This document shows, piece after piece, positions 35,504-45,390 of a stretch of DNA of 64,000 nt. A program made the position numbers and the translations under genes. Within the stretch, counting starts at the first letter, position 1, and each line of letters begins with the position of its first letter. The stretch lies in NCBI RefSeq assembly GCF_049670895.1, contig NZ_CP187170.1; one strand, 5' to 3'. Under the pieces are notes generated by a model. It saw only the letters and a program-made list of their open reading frames with translations. It was not told where the DNA came from and did not search any database. The stretch is from Pasteurella sp049670895. GTDB taxonomy: Bacteria > Pseudomonadota > Gammaproteobacteria > Enterobacterales > Pasteurellaceae.

Positions 35504-36184
35504 TTATGATCGTGCTAACATCAGTTCAATACGAGATCCAACACGTTGTGCTTGGTCTGCTAATACACCAACCCATTCCAAGGTTTTATATAAAAACATC
35601 ACATCAACGGGATTGAAACGTGATTCAATGTTAAGTAACATTTTTCTTAACTTAATTTGCATTTGATCGGTGTCATCTTCAATGGTATCTAATTCATTGA
35701 TCATGCGATTGACAAGATCTAATTCACGTCCTTTAAAGCCTGTTTCAAGCAATTGATCCATTTCATCAATCACTTTATGTGCCTGAATAGTGGCATCTAA
35801 ATTACGTTTTAAATATTGTTCAAAATCAGTTTGCATATCTTCAGGAATGGCAAATTGGCGGCCTATCATACGACCTGCAATGTCTTTTGCAAAGTTAGCC
35901 AGTTTGTCTTGTTGGGTAACTAATTCCAATAAATCGGTACGATCAATTGGCATAAATAAACCACGAGGTAATTTTAAGCGGATTTCCCGTTTCAATGAGT
36001 CTGCTTGACGCTCGCATTCAGAAATTTTCGCTCTTAATTCTTCGGCTTTTTCCCACTCCCCCTTGAAGGTATATTCAAAAAATGGAATAAGCAAGTTACA
36101 GCATTCTGTCACTTTCTGAGAATGTTTCTGTAACGGTTTTAACGGCGAATGTGCAAATAATCCAAGGATATTATTAATTGCCAT
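35504..36184 (-). CDS. DUF47 / TIGR00153 PhoU-like phosphate transport regulator
   Basis: A 226-residue, mostly helical, soluble protein of the DUF47 family, distant relatives of PhoU that are encoded next to PiT transporters. Visible family features are the start NNILGLFAHSPLKPLQKH, the ECERQAD(S)LKREIR block with RLPRGLFMPIDRTDLLEL near 72-92, and LEWVGVLADQAQRVGSR near the end. It is the first gene of a two-gene operon with pit and probably adjusts transporter activity; the mechanism is not known. Confidence 0.92.
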   Translation of the reverse strand: MAINNILGLFAHSPLKPLQKHSQKVTECCNLLIPFFEYTFKGEWEKAEELRAKISECERQADSLKREIRLKLPRGLFMPIDRTDLLELVTQQDKLANFAKDIAGRMIGRQFAIPEDMQTDFEQYLKRNLDATIQAHKVIDEMDQLLETGFKGRELDLVNRMINELDTIEDDTDQMQIKLRKMLLNIESRFNPVDVMFLYKTLEWVGVLADQAQRVGSRIELMLARS

Positions 36185-36361
36185 AAAGTGACTCCCAATA
36201 GAGATTAATGTAATTTTTCAGGCGAATATTACATGATGTCAGTGAAAAATTCACGATTTTAATCGAAAAACTTCAGTATTTATTAGATAATGCATTTATT
36301 CTTACTCATAAAATTTTGAGTAAAGTTGTTTTAATATATTGATATGAAAGGATTTTTTGTA

Positions 36362-37423
36362 ATGAGTAATGAGATTGAGTTGAAATTGTCAGTCAATCCT
36401 GAATTTGTTGATTTTTTAAACCAAGTCATGAGCACTTTTGTTGTGCATCATCAGCAAAGTCAATTTTTAGCAAATTGTTACTATGATAGTCAGGATCAAT
36501 TTTTTGCACGTCAAAAAATGGGGTTGCGAGTCCGCCAAGAAAATGATCGTTTTACGTTAACCTTAAAAACGGATGGACAGGTGCAAGGCGGGTTACATAT
36601 TCGACCTGAATACAATGTGGAATTAGCCGATGCAAAACCTGATTTGGCTTTATTGGTGGAAAAAACGGGCTTGGCATTGGGTAACATAGAAGCCCTTGAA
36701 TTACAGCCTATTTTTAGTACGGATTTTGAGCGTAAACAATGGTTGGTGGAATGTGGAAATGGTGCCTTGATTGAAGTGGCATTTGATTTCGGACACATTT
36801 ATGCAGGGGAAAAAACAGCACCGATTTGTGAAGTGGAATTTGAATTAAAAGCGGGAAATACCACTGATTTATTGCGTTTTGTGTCTAACTTGACACTAGA
36901 GCAGGGCGTACGTTTAAGTTCAGCCTCAAAAGCCAAACGAGGTTACCAATTAGCCAAGCCACAGGCACAACGTTCGCTGAATTGGTTAGATAAGTGGCGA
37001 GATTTTCTGCAATTAGAACAAACGGATAACCATTCTTTATCAAAATTAACCGCACTTTTTGCCTTAGAGCAAGGGTTAATTGAAGAGACATTTGCCTTAG
37101 GGCAAGGCTATTTTGAATCGGATTTTTTAGCGACGGTACAACGTATTAGTGCCTTTTTTAACCTGTATCATTATTACACTGAGCATGCCAAATTGTTACA
37201 AGAGGTGTTCCAAACACAGCAACAAGATCTTGTGGATGAGCAGGATTTCATGGGGTTGATCGAACAACAGCATGGTCTTCTCAATGCAATTAAAGAGATC
37301 ATTCGCCTACATAGTGAAACACAAGATAATGCACTTGCATTAAATAAGTTGTTTCAATTGTTACAAACGGGGCAATATGTCAAACGGATGTTGCATTTTA
37401 TTTCTTTAACGATGAGTCAATAA
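36362..37423 (+). CDS. ygiF: CYTH/CHAD-domain protein, inorganic triphosphatase YgiF-like
   Basis: A 353-residue protein from the ATG at 36362, which has AAAGGA nine bases before it; an ATG at 36344 is in frame but has no such site. The N-terminal CYTH domain begins with the diagnostic SNEIELKLSV. It shows the basic and acidic tunnel residues in GLRVRQENDRFTLTLK, RPEYNVEL and CEVEFELK. From about residue 205 a short CHAD-like helical region follows. E. coli YgiF hydrolyses inorganic triphosphate, so that activity is likely. It sits 4 bp before radA and contains a USS. Confidence 0.9.
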   Translation: MSNEIELKLSVNPEFVDFLNQVMSTFVVHHQQSQFLANCYYDSQDQFFARQKMGLRVRQENDRFTLTLKTDGQVQGGLHIRPEYNVELADAKPDLALLVEKTGLALGNIEALELQPIFSTDFERKQWLVECGNGALIEVAFDFGHIYAGEKTAPICEVEFELKAGNTTDLLRFVSNLTLEQGVRLSSASKAKRGYQLAKPQAQRSLNWLDKWRDFLQLEQTDNHSLSKLTALFALEQGLIEETFALGQGYFESDFLATVQRISAFFNLYHYYTEHAKLLQEVFQTQQQDLVDEQDFMGLIEQQHGLLNAIKEIIRLHSETQDNALALNKLFQLLQTGQYVKRMLHFISLTMSQ

Positions 37424-37427
37424 TACT

Positions 37428-38804
37428 ATGGCAAAAGCAAAAACCGCTTATGTATGTCAGGATTGTGGGGCGGAGTTTTCTCGTTGGCAAGGGCAATGTG
37501 CCGCTTGTAAAGCGTGGAATACCATCAGTGAAGTGCGTTTAGTCTCTGCCAACACCCCTGCCAAAGGGGATCGTTTTAGTGGTTATGCAGGTGAGACCCG
37601 TGCCAAAATTCAGACATTATCGGAAATCAGTTTGCAGGAAACCCCTCGTTTTTCGAGCGGTTTTCAGGAATTGGATCGGGTGCTTGGCGGAGGCGTGGTT
37701 CCAGGCAGTGCCATTTTAATTGGCGGACATCCTGGGGCAGGGAAAAGTACCTTATTATTACAGGTAATGTGTGGTTTAGCACAAAACATGACCGCACTTT
37801 ATGTGACTGGGGAAGAGTCTTTACAACAAGTTGCCATGCGAGCTAAACGTTTAGGTTTGCCTGCGGATAAGCTTAATATGCTATCAGAAACCTCCGTAGA
37901 GCAAATTTGCAATCTCGCAGATCAATTAAAGCCACAAATTATTGTGATCGATTCCATTCAAGTCATGCACCTTGCGGATATTCAATCTTCGCCAGGGAGT
38001 GTGGCACAAGTGCGTGAATGTGCGTCTTTTTTAACACGTTACGCCAAAACACGACAAGTCGCCATTATTATGGTTGGTCATGTGACCAAAGATGGCACCC
38101 TTGCAGGCCCCAAAGTGCTAGAACATTGTATTGACTGTTCCATTTTGCTTGAAGGGGAATCTGATTCACGTTATCGGACGTTACGCAGTCATAAAAACCG
38201 TTTTGGGGCGGTGAATGAATTAGGTGTATTTGCGATGACAGAGCAAGGTTTGCGAGAAGTGAAAAACCCTTCTGCGATATTTTTAAGTCGAGGTGAGGAA
38301 CAAACTTCGGGCAGTTCCGTCATGGTCATTTGGGAAGGCACACGTCCGTTATTGGTGGAAATTCAAGCCTTGGTTGATCATTCCATGTTAGCCAACCCTC
38401 GCCGTGTTGCCGTGGGGCTTGAGCAAAATCGCTTGGCATTATTATTGGCGGTGTTGCATCGTCATGGTGGGTTACAAATGTCCGATCAAGATGTGTTTGT
38501 GAATGTGGTCGGTGGGGTGAAAGTCACCGAAACCAGTGCTGATTTAGCCTTGTTATTGGCATTAATCTCCAGTTTTCGTAACCGTCCATTACCACAAGAT
38601 CTCGTGGTCTTTGGCGAAGTGGGGCTTGCGGGGGAAATTCGTCCTGTTCCCAGTGGTCAGGAACGCATTAGCGAGGCGGCAAAACATGGGTTTAAACGTG
38701 CGATTGTGCCTTTTGCGAATCGTCCTAAAAGTGCGGTAAAAAATATGGATGTTTTCACCGTGAAAAAGCTTGCTGATGCCCTTGCAATATTAGATCAATT
38801 TTAA
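37428..38804 (+). CDS. radA: DNA repair protein RadA
   Basis: A RecA-related ATPase that drives branch migration in recombinational repair and natural transformation, the latter relevant in a USS-bearing competent species. The 458-residue protein has a C4 zinc finger (Cys10, 13, 24, 27), Walker A GGHPGAGKST at 99-108, the RadA-specific KNRFG motif at 256-260, and a C-terminal Lon-protease-like domain (about 290-458) with no evident catalytic serine-lysine pair. It carries two USS. It is 4 bp after ygiF and upstream of lrp. Confidence 0.97.
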   Translation: MAKAKTAYVCQDCGAEFSRWQGQCAACKAWNTISEVRLVSANTPAKGDRFSGYAGETRAKIQTLSEISLQETPRFSSGFQELDRVLGGGVVPGSAILIGGHPGAGKSTLLLQVMCGLAQNMTALYVTGEESLQQVAMRAKRLGLPADKLNMLSETSVEQICNLADQLKPQIIVIDSIQVMHLADIQSSPGSVAQVRECASFLTRYAKTRQVAIIMVGHVTKDGTLAGPKVLEHCIDCSILLEGESDSRYRTLRSHKNRFGAVNELGVFAMTEQGLREVKNPSAIFLSRGEEQTSGSSVMVIWEGTRPLLVEIQALVDHSMLANPRRVAVGLEQNRLALLLAVLHRHGGLQMSDQDVFVNVVGGVKVTETSADLALLLALISSFRNRPLPQDLVVFGEVGLAGEIRPVPSGQERISEAAKHGFKRAIVPFANRPKSAVKNMDVFTVKKLADALAILDQF

Positions 38805-38902
38805 TGGCGACATTCCTCGCAGAAGACCAATTAAATTTTGAAAAATCGTGTAGAATTAGTTAATCTCACAACTCTTTGCAACATACAGCAAGCTGAGGCA
38901 CT

Positions 38903-39382
38903 ATGGAAAAGAAATTAATGAAAGCACTTGATAGCATTGATATCAAAATTTTGAATGAATTACAGCGTAATGGCAAAATTTCTAATATTGATTTGTCAAA
39001 AAAAGTTGGGCTATCTCCCACACCTTGTTTAGAACGTGTAAAACGCCTCGAAAAACAAGGGGTGATTATGGGATACCGTGCGTTACTCAATCCCGAATTG
39101 TTAGATTCCCCGTTATTAGTGATTGTGGAAATTACTTTAATCAGAGGGAAGCCTGATGTGTTTGAGGAATTTAACCATGCGGTGCAACAGTTAGATGAAA
39201 TTCAAGAATGCCATTTAGTGTCTGGCGATTTTGACTATTTACTCAAAACACGGGTGGCAGATATGGCGGCTTATCGTAAGTTACTCGGTACCACCTTATT
39301 ACGTCTCCCCGGTGTTAATGACACTCGCACTTATGTGGTGATGGAAGAAGTCAAACAAACTAATTTTTTACAATTGAAGTAA
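38903..39382 (+). CDS. lrp: Leucine-responsive regulatory protein Lrp
   Basis: Global Lrp/AsnC-family regulator, 159 residues. The helix-turn-helix lies at about 12-70 (ILNELQRNGKISNIDLS, then VGLSPTPCLERVKRLE). The C-terminal sensor domain is close to E. coli Lrp (IQECHLVSGDFDYLLKTRV, LPGVNDTRTYVVMEEVKQTN), much closer than to AsnC. The order lrp-ftsK-lolA-rarA is shared with E. coli. The 98-bp gap before it should contain its own promoter. Confidence 0.96.
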   Translation: MEKKLMKALDSIDIKILNELQRNGKISNIDLSKKVGLSPTPCLERVKRLEKQGVIMGYRALLNPELLDSPLLVIVEITLIRGKPDVFEEFNHAVQQLDEIQECHLVSGDFDYLLKTRVADMAAYRKLLGTTLLRLPGVNDTRTYVVMEEVKQTNFLQLK

Positions 39383-39386
39383 GCTA

Positions 39387-42299
39387 ATGATTAAACGTAT
39401 TTCTGAAAAATTTACCCCTAAGCAGTATATTTTCAAATTTTTCGCCATATTGACCGCACTTTTTGGCTTGTACCTGCTTGTGGCGTGGTCAAGTTATTCG
39501 CCTTTAGATAACACATGGGCATCTTCAACCTATCTCACTACCTCGATAAATAAAGCAGGGGCATTGGGGGCGTGGTTAATTGATTTGATCTTTGTGTTAT
39601 TTGGCTATGTTGGGCACATTTTTCCTTTTATGACATTGATTTTACCCTTGGTGATGCTACGACGTTCTGCTGATTGGACATGGAGTCGGCGAAAATTGGC
39701 GTTACGCATTGGGGGATTTCTCTTATTTTTATGCGGTGCTTGTGTCCTTTTTACCTTGTTGTTTGCCCATAATGCCTATTATTTGTCTGGTGGGGTATTA
39801 GGGGGCAGTTTAGTGACCGCTTTTTTCCCTTGGTTAGACTTTGTGGGGTTGATGCTTTCGGGGTTTATTTTTGCTTTAGTGGGATTTTTCATGTGTTCAG
39901 GATCCTCTTTAATTCAATGGTTGGTGAACGCCTATTATTGGTTGACCATGCAAAATCCGAGTGCCTCTCAAACGGCTAACACAAATGACATCACGCCTGA
40001 GCCTTATGAAACGGAAGCGAGCTTAGATGATCTGGTAACACCTGAATCGTTGAATCAAACCCCAACGCCTCCGTTGAATACCCAAGTGATCGCACCTGCA
40101 CAAGAAAGCCAAGGGCAGGCAGAGGACACAAAAACCGAACATTCCCCAGAGAGTGCTTTATCCACACCGAATATTCATATTAGTACGGACGTTTCTGTTG
40201 AAAATGGGGAAGAGAACAGAAGTTCAATCAGCCATACTCCACTTGCCGTAGACTATGATGATGTCAATGCCGTCAACCTTGGGGGTTATGTGGCGGGTGA
40301 GGAAATCACGTTGCCGAAAGTCAGTATGCAATCGCCACCAGAAAATCCCATTGCCATGGAACAACAGGCAAACCTTGCCACGACAGTCTCGCTTCAGCCT
40401 GAGCAAGCCCATGTTGCTTGGCAACCCACCCAGTTGGAGAATGCAGATGGACAACACATTATGCCAAGTGCAACAGGGGAAAAACATCCACCTTTAGACC
40501 ATGAACCGCCTGCCATGCCAAGCATTTCCCTTTCGCCGTTATCTCACTTACAAGAGACAGAGAACGCCTCTTCACAGGAAGGTGAAAGTGATTTAGCTCA
40601 ACAATTTATGGCACAAGAACAGCAACGTCTGGCAGAGATGACTGCACGTGCGAAAGCAATCAATGCAGAAGAAGCATTACAACATATTTTTGCAGATCCA
40701 GCAGAACCTGATGTAGAAAATGCGAGCGTGACTACGCCAAATTACAAATCCTATGCCGAAAGTTTGATTCACCCTGCCTTGCAACAAAAAGTGACGGTGA
40801 AAAGCAAACCTACGACACCGATGCCGAGTTTGTCTTTATTAGAACATCGCCCAAGCCAAGCACATCACATTACAGAGGAAGAATTGCGAGAAACATCACG
40901 ACGGATTGAACATCAATTACGCAATTTTAACGTAAAAGCCACAGTGAAAGATGTGTTAGTAGGGCCGGTGGTAACACGTTATGAACTTGAGTTACAACCT
41001 GGTGTCAAAGCCTCAAGAGTGACGGGGATCGATACGGACTTGGCTCGTGCTTTAATGTTTCGTTCCATTCGTGTGGCAGAAGTGATCCCTGGCAAACCTT
41101 ATATTGGGATTGAAACCCCAAATGATCATCGTCAAATGGTCACCTTACGTGAAGTGTTAGATAGCGATGCCTTTCGTCAATCCACCTCTTTGCTTTCTAT
41201 TGCATTAGGTAAAGACATCAGCGGGCAACCTGTGGTGGTGGATTTAGCCAAAATGCCACATTTATTAGTGGCAGGTTCAACAGGTTCAGGGAAATCTGTT
41301 GGGGTCAATACCATGATTTTAAGCTTGCTCTTTAGAGTCAAACCTGAAGAAGTAAAATTTATCATGATCGATCCGAAAGTGGTGGAGCTGTCTATTTATG
41401 ATGGTATTCCTCATTTATTGACCGAAGTCGTGACCGATATGAAAAAAGCGGCAAATGCATTACGTTGGTGCGTGGATGAAATGGAGCGTCGCTATCAATT
41501 GTTATCTGCCCTAAGGGTGCGTAATATCGAAGGTTATAATGAAAAAATCGTCGAATATGAAGCACTCAATATGCCGATTCCCAATCCTTTGTGGCGTCCG
41601 GGAGATACCATGGACAGTCTACCCCCAGCCTTAGAGAAGTTAAGCTATATCGTCGTGATCGTCGATGAGTTTGCCGATCTGATGATGGTGGCAGGCAAAC
41701 AAGTGGAAGAATTGATTGCACGTTTAGCACAAAAAGCACGAGCCACGGGGATTCACCTCATTTTGGCGACACAGCGACCTTCCGTTGATGTGATCACTGG
41801 CTTAATCAAAGCCAATATTCCAAGCCGTATTGCCTTTACGGTCGCCAGCAAAATTGACTCCCGTACGATTTTGGATCAAGTGGGGGCAGAAGCCTTACTA
41901 GGAAGAGGTGATATGCTTTATTCAGGGGCAGGATCATCAGATTTAGTTCGTGTACATGGTGCCTTCATGAGTGATGATGAAGTCGCTAGAGTGGTGGATG
42001 ATTGGAAAGCCCGAGGTAAACCTCATTATATTGAAGGGATTCAAGAGGGACACGGAGAGGACGACAATAACGAAAATGGTCGCCCATCGGATGCAGGTGA
42101 ATTAGATGATTTGTTTGATCACGTGTCTGAATTTGTCATTAGCACAGGGTCAACCTCCATTTCTTTAATTCAGCGTAAATTTAAAGTAGGCTTTAACCGA
42201 GCCGCACGAATTATGGAACAACTTGAAGAACAAGGTATTGTTTCCGCTATGCAAAATGGTAAGCGAGAAGTATTAGTTCGACATTCTTCAGATTTTTAG
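39387..42299 (+). CDS. ftsK: DNA translocase FtsK
   Basis: The septal DNA pump that clears chromosomes from the division site and activates XerCD at dif. The 970-residue protein has a four-helix membrane domain (about 18-180). A Pro/Gln/Glu-rich linker of roughly 190-480 residues follows, shorter than the linker of E. coli FtsK (1329 residues in total). The motor has Walker A AGSTGSGKSVGVN near 630 and Walker B VVIVDEFADLMM near 757. The gamma winged helix with the KOPS-reading end (FKVGFNRAARIMEQLEE) closes the chain. It begins 4 bp after lrp and contains a USS in the first membrane helix. Confidence 0.97.
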   Translation: MIKRISEKFTPKQYIFKFFAILTALFGLYLLVAWSSYSPLDNTWASSTYLTTSINKAGALGAWLIDLIFVLFGYVGHIFPFMTLILPLVMLRRSADWTWSRRKLALRIGGFLLFLCGACVLFTLLFAHNAYYLSGGVLGGSLVTAFFPWLDFVGLMLSGFIFALVGFFMCSGSSLIQWLVNAYYWLTMQNPSASQTANTNDITPEPYETEASLDDLVTPESLNQTPTPPLNTQVIAPAQESQGQAEDTKTEHSPESALSTPNIHISTDVSVENGEENRSSISHTPLAVDYDDVNAVNLGGYVAGEEITLPKVSMQSPPENPIAMEQQANLATTVSLQPEQAHVAWQPTQLENADGQHIMPSATGEKHPPLDHEPPAMPSISLSPLSHLQETENASSQEGESDLAQQFMAQEQQRLAEMTARAKAINAEEALQHIFADPAEPDVENASVTTPNYKSYAESLIHPALQQKVTVKSKPTTPMPSLSLLEHRPSQAHHITEEELRETSRRIEHQLRNFNVKATVKDVLVGPVVTRYELELQPGVKASRVTGIDTDLARALMFRSIRVAEVIPGKPYIGIETPNDHRQMVTLREVLDSDAFRQSTSLLSIALGKDISGQPVVVDLAKMPHLLVAGSTGSGKSVGVNTMILSLLFRVKPEEVKFIMIDPKVVELSIYDGIPHLLTEVVTDMKKAANALRWCVDEMERRYQLLSALRVRNIEGYNEKIVEYEALNMPIPNPLWRPGDTMDSLPPALEKLSYIVVIVDEFADLMMVAGKQVEELIARLAQKARATGIHLILATQRPSVDVITGLIKANIPSRIAFTVASKIDSRTILDQVGAEALLGRGDMLYSGAGSSDLVRVHGAFMSDDEVARVVDDWKARGKPHYIEGIQEGHGEDDNNENGRPSDAGELDDLFDHVSEFVISTGSTSISLIQRKFKVGFNRAARIMEQLEEQGIVSAMQNGKREVLVRHSSDF

Positions 42300-42309
42300 G
42301 ATAAACAAC

Positions 42310-42936
42310 ATGAAAAAAACTTTTTTAAAAAGCACCGCACTTACCGCACTTTTTGTTGCCTCATTCAGCACCGTTGCATGGGCAGATGCCGTGTCTGAAT
42401 TACAACAGCGTTTAAGCAAAGTCGATGAACTGAGTGCCACTTACAGCCAAACCGTCAGTAGCATTGACGGCAAAACTGTTCAAGAGGGCAAAGGTACTTT
42501 AAAGATTAAGCGACCTAATTTATTCCGCATGGATAACCAAACCCCACAAGAGAGCCAAATTATTTCCGATGGTACAACCCTTTGGTTTTACGATCCTTTT
42601 GTGGCACAAGTTACCGCAAGCTGGGTAAAAGATGCGGTGAATAACACCCCCTTTGTTTTGCTTACCTCAAATGATAAAAGCCATTGGGCACAATATTCCG
42701 TGGAACAAAAAGCGGATACCTTTGTGTTAAAACCAAAAGCTAAAAACAGCAACCTCAAACAATTTGATATTCGCATTGATAGTGAAGGGGTATTGCGTCA
42801 TTTCAGCACCATTGAAAAAGACGGACAATCGAATTTATATGTCTTACGCAATATCACTAATCAACCCATCGCTACCAGTTTATTTAAATTTAACTTACCG
42901 AAAGGGGTTGAATTAGACGATCAACGCAAAAAATAG
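42310..42936 (+). CDS. lolA: Periplasmic lipoprotein carrier LolA
   Basis: Carries lipoproteins released by LolCDE across the periplasm to LolB. The 208-residue precursor has a signal peptide cleaved after about residue 25 (TVAWADA). The mature part has the LolA pattern: LQQRLSKVDELSATYSQTV, KGTLKIKRPNLFRMDN near 65, ISDGTTLWFYDPFVAQVT near 88, and a C-terminal KFNLPKGVELDDQ. It starts 10 bp after ftsK. Its signal-peptide codons hold two abutting USS copies. Confidence 0.96.
   Translation: MKKTFLKSTALTALFVASFSTVAWADAVSELQQRLSKVDELSATYSQTVSSIDGKTVQEGKGTLKIKRPNLFRMDNQTPQESQIISDGTTLWFYDPFVAQVTASWVKDAVNNTPFVLLTSNDKSHWAQYSVEQKADTFVLKPKAKNSNLKQFDIRIDSEGVLRHFSTIEKDGQSNLYVLRNITNQPIATSLFKFNLPKGVELDDQRKK
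42334..42351 (-). repeat. Two abutting direct USS copies inside the lolA signal peptide
   Basis: Two exact ACCGCACTT 9-mers lie directly next to each other with no spacer, encoding TALTAL within the hydrophobic core of the signal peptide. This peptide is both a legal USS read-out and a legal signal sequence. Confidence 0.9.
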
Positions 42937-42948
42937 TGAGTGAGGAAT

Positions 42949-44292
42949 ATGTCCAACTTAAATTTTGACTTTGCCGAACAAGATTTTCGTCCTTTAGCTG
43001 CCCGAATGCGACCGACAACATTGGCACAATATTGTGGTCAGTCCCATTTAATGGGGGAAGGAAAACCCTTACGCAAAGCCATTGAAGCGGGACATATTCA
43101 CTCCATGATTTTATGGGGACCGCCAGGCACAGGGAAAACCACCTTAGCCGAACTGATCGCCCAACGCATTCAGGCAGAGGTTGAACGCATTTCAGCCGTT
43201 ACTGGTGGTGTAAAAGAAATTCGTGAAGCCATTGAACGTGCCAAGCAAAACCGCCTGTCTGATCGCCGAACCATCTTATTTGTAGACGAAGTGCATCGCT
43301 TTAATAAAAGCCAACAAGATGCATTTTTACCGCACATTGAAGAAGGCACCATTATTTTTATTGGTGCCACAACAGAAAATCCGTCTTTTGAATTAAACAG
43401 TGCCTTACTTTCCCGTGCCAGAGTGTATTTATTAAAATCGCTGAGCAAAGCTGAAATCACCCAAGTGTTACAACAAGCATTAGCGGATAAAGCACGAGGG
43501 TTGGGCAATACGCAGTTTGTGTTAGAGCCTGATTTACTCGAGATGTTAGCCGATTATGTCAATGGTGATGCCCGTCTTGCCTTAAATTGCTTGGAACTGA
43601 TGAATGATATGGCAGAAGAAAGTGAACAGGGCAAAATATTAAATCGCAGGTTATTAACCGAAGTGCTTGGTGAACGCCAAGCCCGTTTTGATAAACAAGG
43701 CGATCGTTTTTATGACCTCATTTCTGCCTTACACAAATCTATACGAGGCTCCGCCCCAGATGCGGCTTTATATTGGTATGCCAGAATCATTACCGCAGGC
43801 GGTGATCCCCTTTATGTTGCAAGACGACTCTTAGCCATTGCTTCTGAAGATGTGGGCAATGCGGATCCGCGAGCTATGCAAGTCGCGATTGCCGCTTGGG
43901 ATTGTTTTACCCGTGTGGGGGCGGCAGAAGGCGAAAGAGCCATTGCTCAAGCCATTGTTTACCTTGCGGTTGCCCCGAAAAGTAATGCCGTATACACAGC
44001 CTTTAAACAAGCCAAAAAACACGCTCAAGACACCCCTGATTACGATGTACCTGAACATCTTCGTAACGCCCCAACTCAACTGATGAAAACGTTAGGCTAT
44101 GGTCAGGAATACCGTTATGCTCATGACGAAGTCCATGCTTACGCCGCAGGCGAAAATTATTTTCCAGAGCCTTTACAAGACACCCAATATTATTTCCCCT
44201 CTGATCGAGGAATGGAAATTAAAATCAAAGAAAAATTGGCATGGTTGAAAGCACTGGATCAACAAAGCACCACACCACGTTACAAAAAATAA
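42949..44292 (+). CDS. rarA: Replication-associated recombination protein RarA (MgsA)
   Basis: A clamp-loader-like AAA+ ATPase that acts at stalled replication forks. From the ATG at 42949 (GAGG just upstream; a GTG three codons earlier is less likely) the protein is 447 residues. Features are FRPLAARMRPTTLAQYCGQ at the start, Walker A GPPGTGKTT near 58-66, Walker B ILFVDEVHRFNKSQQD near 105-120, the sensor TTENPSFE, and the tetramerisation region with LHKSIRGSAPDAALYWYAR near 265. It is 12 bp after lolA, the same order as in E. coli. Confidence 0.96.
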   Translation: MSNLNFDFAEQDFRPLAARMRPTTLAQYCGQSHLMGEGKPLRKAIEAGHIHSMILWGPPGTGKTTLAELIAQRIQAEVERISAVTGGVKEIREAIERAKQNRLSDRRTILFVDEVHRFNKSQQDAFLPHIEEGTIIFIGATTENPSFELNSALLSRARVYLLKSLSKAEITQVLQQALADKARGLGNTQFVLEPDLLEMLADYVNGDARLALNCLELMNDMAEESEQGKILNRRLLTEVLGERQARFDKQGDRFYDLISALHKSIRGSAPDAALYWYARIITAGGDPLYVARRLLAIASEDVGNADPRAMQVAIAAWDCFTRVGAAEGERAIAQAIVYLAVAPKSNAVYTAFKQAKKHAQDTPDYDVPEHLRNAPTQLMKTLGYGQEYRYAHDEVHAYAAGENYFPEPLQDTQYYFPSDRGMEIKIKEKLAWLKALDQQSTTPRYKK

Positions 44293-44541
44293 CTTTTTCC
44301 TTGCGAAGATGCTCCCCTGTTTGGCGTTGACCAAAGGTTTTAAGTAAGGAACTGCTTGTTTTTTCTTAAAATGTTTTTAAAAATGACCGCACTTTTATCT
44401 CAGGTTGTTAGATTTTTACTTGAATGATGGCTAGAAAATACTGGCTTGGGGATGAGATGAAATGATTGTTTCCTCTTTTTTATTTTTTCTCTTCTAATAT
44501 TTCGCTATAATCCATTTTACTTTTCTTAATGACAATACCTT

Positions 44542-45369
44542 ATGAAACTATACGCCAATAACAAAGTGTTAGATTTATCGACCCCCCAGATTATGGGGAT
44601 TCTCAACTTCACACCAGATTCTTTTTCAGATAGTGGTCAATTCTTTGACTTAGATAAAGCGTTATTCCATGTGGAAACAATGTTAAATGCAGGGGCGACC
44701 ATGATTGATATTGGGGGAGAATCCACACGTCCCATGGCGGCAGAAGTGACACTTGAGCAAGAGCTAGAACGTGTCATTCCTGTGGTTGAAGCGGTTAATC
44801 AGCGTTTTGATTGTTGGATTTCCGTGGATACCTCAAAAGCGGGTGTGATGCAAGAAGCGGCTAAAGTGGGGATGGATTTTATTAACGATATTCGTGCGTT
44901 ACGTCAGCCTCAAGCCTTAGAAACGGCGATTGCATTAGATTTACCCACTTGTATTATGCATATGCAAGGTGAGCCCAGCACGATGCAATTGAATCCCCAT
45001 TATGATGATGTAGTGGCAGAGGTGTTGGCATTTTTACAGCAACGTACGCAAGAATGTCTACAAGCGGGCATGAAGCCGAGTAATCTCATTTGGGATATGG
45101 GATTTGGTTTTGGTAAAACCGTGGAACATAACTATAAACTTTTAAAAAACATACCGCACTTTTGTGAGCAAGGCTATCCCGTATTAGCGGGGCTTTCGCG
45201 TAAATCAATGATTGGTATGGTATTAAACAAGCACGTTGAACAACGTGTTATTGGCAGTGTGACAGGTGCATTGATCGCAGCAATGAAAGGTGCCTGTATT
45301 TTGCGGGTGCATGATGTGGAAGAAACCGCAGATGCACTAAAAGTTTGGCAAGCAATGCAAAATGCTTAA
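44542..45369 (+). CDS. folP: Dihydropteroate synthase
   Basis: Condenses p-aminobenzoate with hydroxymethyl-dihydropterin pyrophosphate in folate synthesis; it is the target of sulfonamides. The 275-residue protein has both family signatures: IMGILNFTPDSFSDSG (about 17-32) and MIDIGGESTRP (about 54-64). It also has the substrate-binding FINDIRALRQP, MHMQGEPSTMQ and GLSRKSMIG blocks. It is followed by glmM 15-21 bp later, as in E. coli. It contains one USS near codon 205. Confidence 0.97.
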   Translation: MKLYANNKVLDLSTPQIMGILNFTPDSFSDSGQFFDLDKALFHVETMLNAGATMIDIGGESTRPMAAEVTLEQELERVIPVVEAVNQRFDCWISVDTSKAGVMQEAAKVGMDFINDIRALRQPQALETAIALDLPTCIMHMQGEPSTMQLNPHYDDVVAEVLAFLQQRTQECLQAGMKPSNLIWDMGFGFGKTVEHNYKLLKNIPHFCEQGYPVLAGLSRKSMIGMVLNKHVEQRVIGSVTGALIAAMKGACILRVHDVEETADALKVWQAMQNA

Positions 45370-45390
45370 ATATAAAAAGGACAAATGAAT

